Below, in pieces: positions 63,553 through 64,000 of a DNA stretch of 64,000 bases (the stretch's first letter is position 1; each line of letters opens with the position of its first letter). The notes below the pieces were generated by a model. The model was given only the letters and a program-made list of their open reading frames with translations. It made no database searches and was not told where the DNA came from. The position numbers and the translations under genes were made by a program. The stretch comes from Flectonema sp. DT1601 (Eukaryota; Euglenozoa; Diplonemea; Diplonemida; Diplonemidae), in the NCBI GenBank assembly GCA_964019425.1, contig OZ025842.1, positions 372,001 through 436,000 on the forward strand, in the 5' to 3' direction.

Positions 63553-64000
63553 CTACATCTTAGTGGGCAATCGTGTGGGTTGCTGTAGTGGTATTTCATC
63601 ATTTTCAACGATGGTGTCAATATGCTGGTAGTCTGAAGACGCATTTTGTTTCCATTTTATATAATCAGCGTCCGTTATAATTCCTCCAGTTGATGGAGCA
63701 GTTTTGTCAGGTAGATTTAGTTTCGGTGGAGGTGGCGGTGGTGGTGTCATCGATTCGTCGCTTCTATCACCAGCAAACATATTATAAATCCCCGACTTAG
63801 AACCAGGTTGATACCTGTCTGAATGAGGACAGTCGACATCATCGTCAAATCCGACTCCCATATAATCCTGTTTAGCTAATTGTTCCCACTTATTCATAGC
63901 ATCTTCCACCTCATTATTCATACCATCAAATATAACATTATCAATTTCTGAATCACATGTTGCTGTTGGTTGTGCCGTTCTACTACTAGAACTGGATATT
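63553..64000 (-). CDS. C-terminal part of an unrecognised Pro-rich protein (5' end beyond window)
   Basis: The frame is open from the right edge to the stop at 63553, about 149 codons, so this is the C-terminal part of a longer protein or the last exon. It is acidic and disordered, with a seven-Pro run (MTPPPPPPPKLNLPDK) that could bind profilin, SH3 or WW domains. DADYIKWKQNASSDYQHI may be a short linear motif. The sequence does not tell more. Transcription order places it upstream of the 62272-63303 gene. Confidence 0.7.
   Translation of the reverse strand, partial: ISSSSSRTAQPTATCDSEIDNVIFDGMNNEVEDAMNKWEQLAKQDYMGVGFDDDVDCPHSDRYQPGSKSGIYNMFAGDRSDESMTPPPPPPPKLNLPDKTAPSTGGIITDADYIKWKQNASSDYQHIDTIVENDEIPLQQPTRLPTKM

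Noticed and set aside
1-64000. CRISPR arrays, virus-like elements and LINE-type reverse transcriptase genes
   Set aside because: No regular spacer-repeat array, capsid, integrase or reverse transcriptase motif was seen on either strand.

Overview
Eukaryotic nuclear DNA, very probably from a flagellate protist. All 27 protein genes I can support lie on the minus strand across 64 kb, with no strand switch. They are separated by AT-rich spacers full of A- and T-runs. At least ten genes are interrupted by short introns of about 61 to 108 nt, most with GTATG-type donors and CAG or TAG acceptors. I placed these by restoring frame and conserved motifs, and every multi-exon CDS I give sums to a multiple of three. 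Most genes also carry a pyrimidine-rich or AT-rich tract plus AG about 7 to 40 nt before the chosen ATG. In several, the open frame runs upstream through that AG with no donor. One-way gene order plus an orphan acceptor at nearly every gene suggests spliced-leader trans-splicing. The mitochondrial-type peroxiredoxin has an MPC motif where most 2-Cys enzymes have VCP, like the IPC motif of kinetoplastid mitochondrial tryparedoxin peroxidases. I therefore lean to a euglenozoan (diplonemid or intron-bearing kinetoplastid relative). This is inference, because no spliced-leader RNA gene or rRNA is in the window.

Layout, left to right (all genes read leftward). 1-4136: a RING/U-box, VWA, ankyrin, ADP-ribosyltransferase-like giant, cut by the left edge. 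4391-7124: a four-exon conserved-looking unknown. 7351-8462: a DNAJB13-like J protein. 8730-10016: a malonyl-CoA:ACP transacylase. 10141-11434: a two-exon unknown. 12311-15744: mitochondrial Fe-superoxide dismutase, mitochondrial peroxiredoxin and proteasome beta-6. 16595-22371: a Golgi-type glycosyltransferase, long-form tRNase Z and mitochondrial ribosomal bL17. 22372-29327: sparse DNA with a 286-bp tandem array and dispersed repeats around an F-box/degenerate eIF4A-like gene. 29328-36647: a double-PX protein, a GC-rich glutathione transferase, an LSM14/SCD6 protein and a signal-peptide-peptidase-like protease. 37397-44521: a 1,416-aa coiled-coil protein, a small basic protein and a second coiled-coil protein. 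44522-48320: sparse DNA. 48321-58452: a Pro/Thr-stalk membrane protein, an ankyrin/coiled-coil/PDZ protein, a phytanoyl-CoA-dioxygenase-like enzyme, a Cys-rich repeat protein, a small zinc-ribbon protein with a GC-AG intron, and a secreted GH2 glycosidase. 58453-62271: sparse DNA. 62272-64000: two unknowns, the last cut by the right edge.

The genes do not form a pathway. Neighbours mix housekeeping, mitochondrial, flagellar and secretory roles, as expected where co-transcription is not functional grouping. Two loose themes are mitochondrial maintenance (SOD, peroxiredoxin, bL17m, tRNase Z, probably the transacylase) and multidomain fusions built from interaction modules (RING-VWA-ANK-ART, F-box-pseudohelicase, ANK-PDZ, double PX). 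The spacers hold several dispersed repeat families. One pair, near 45776 and 60187, keeps what looks like a conserved RNA fold.
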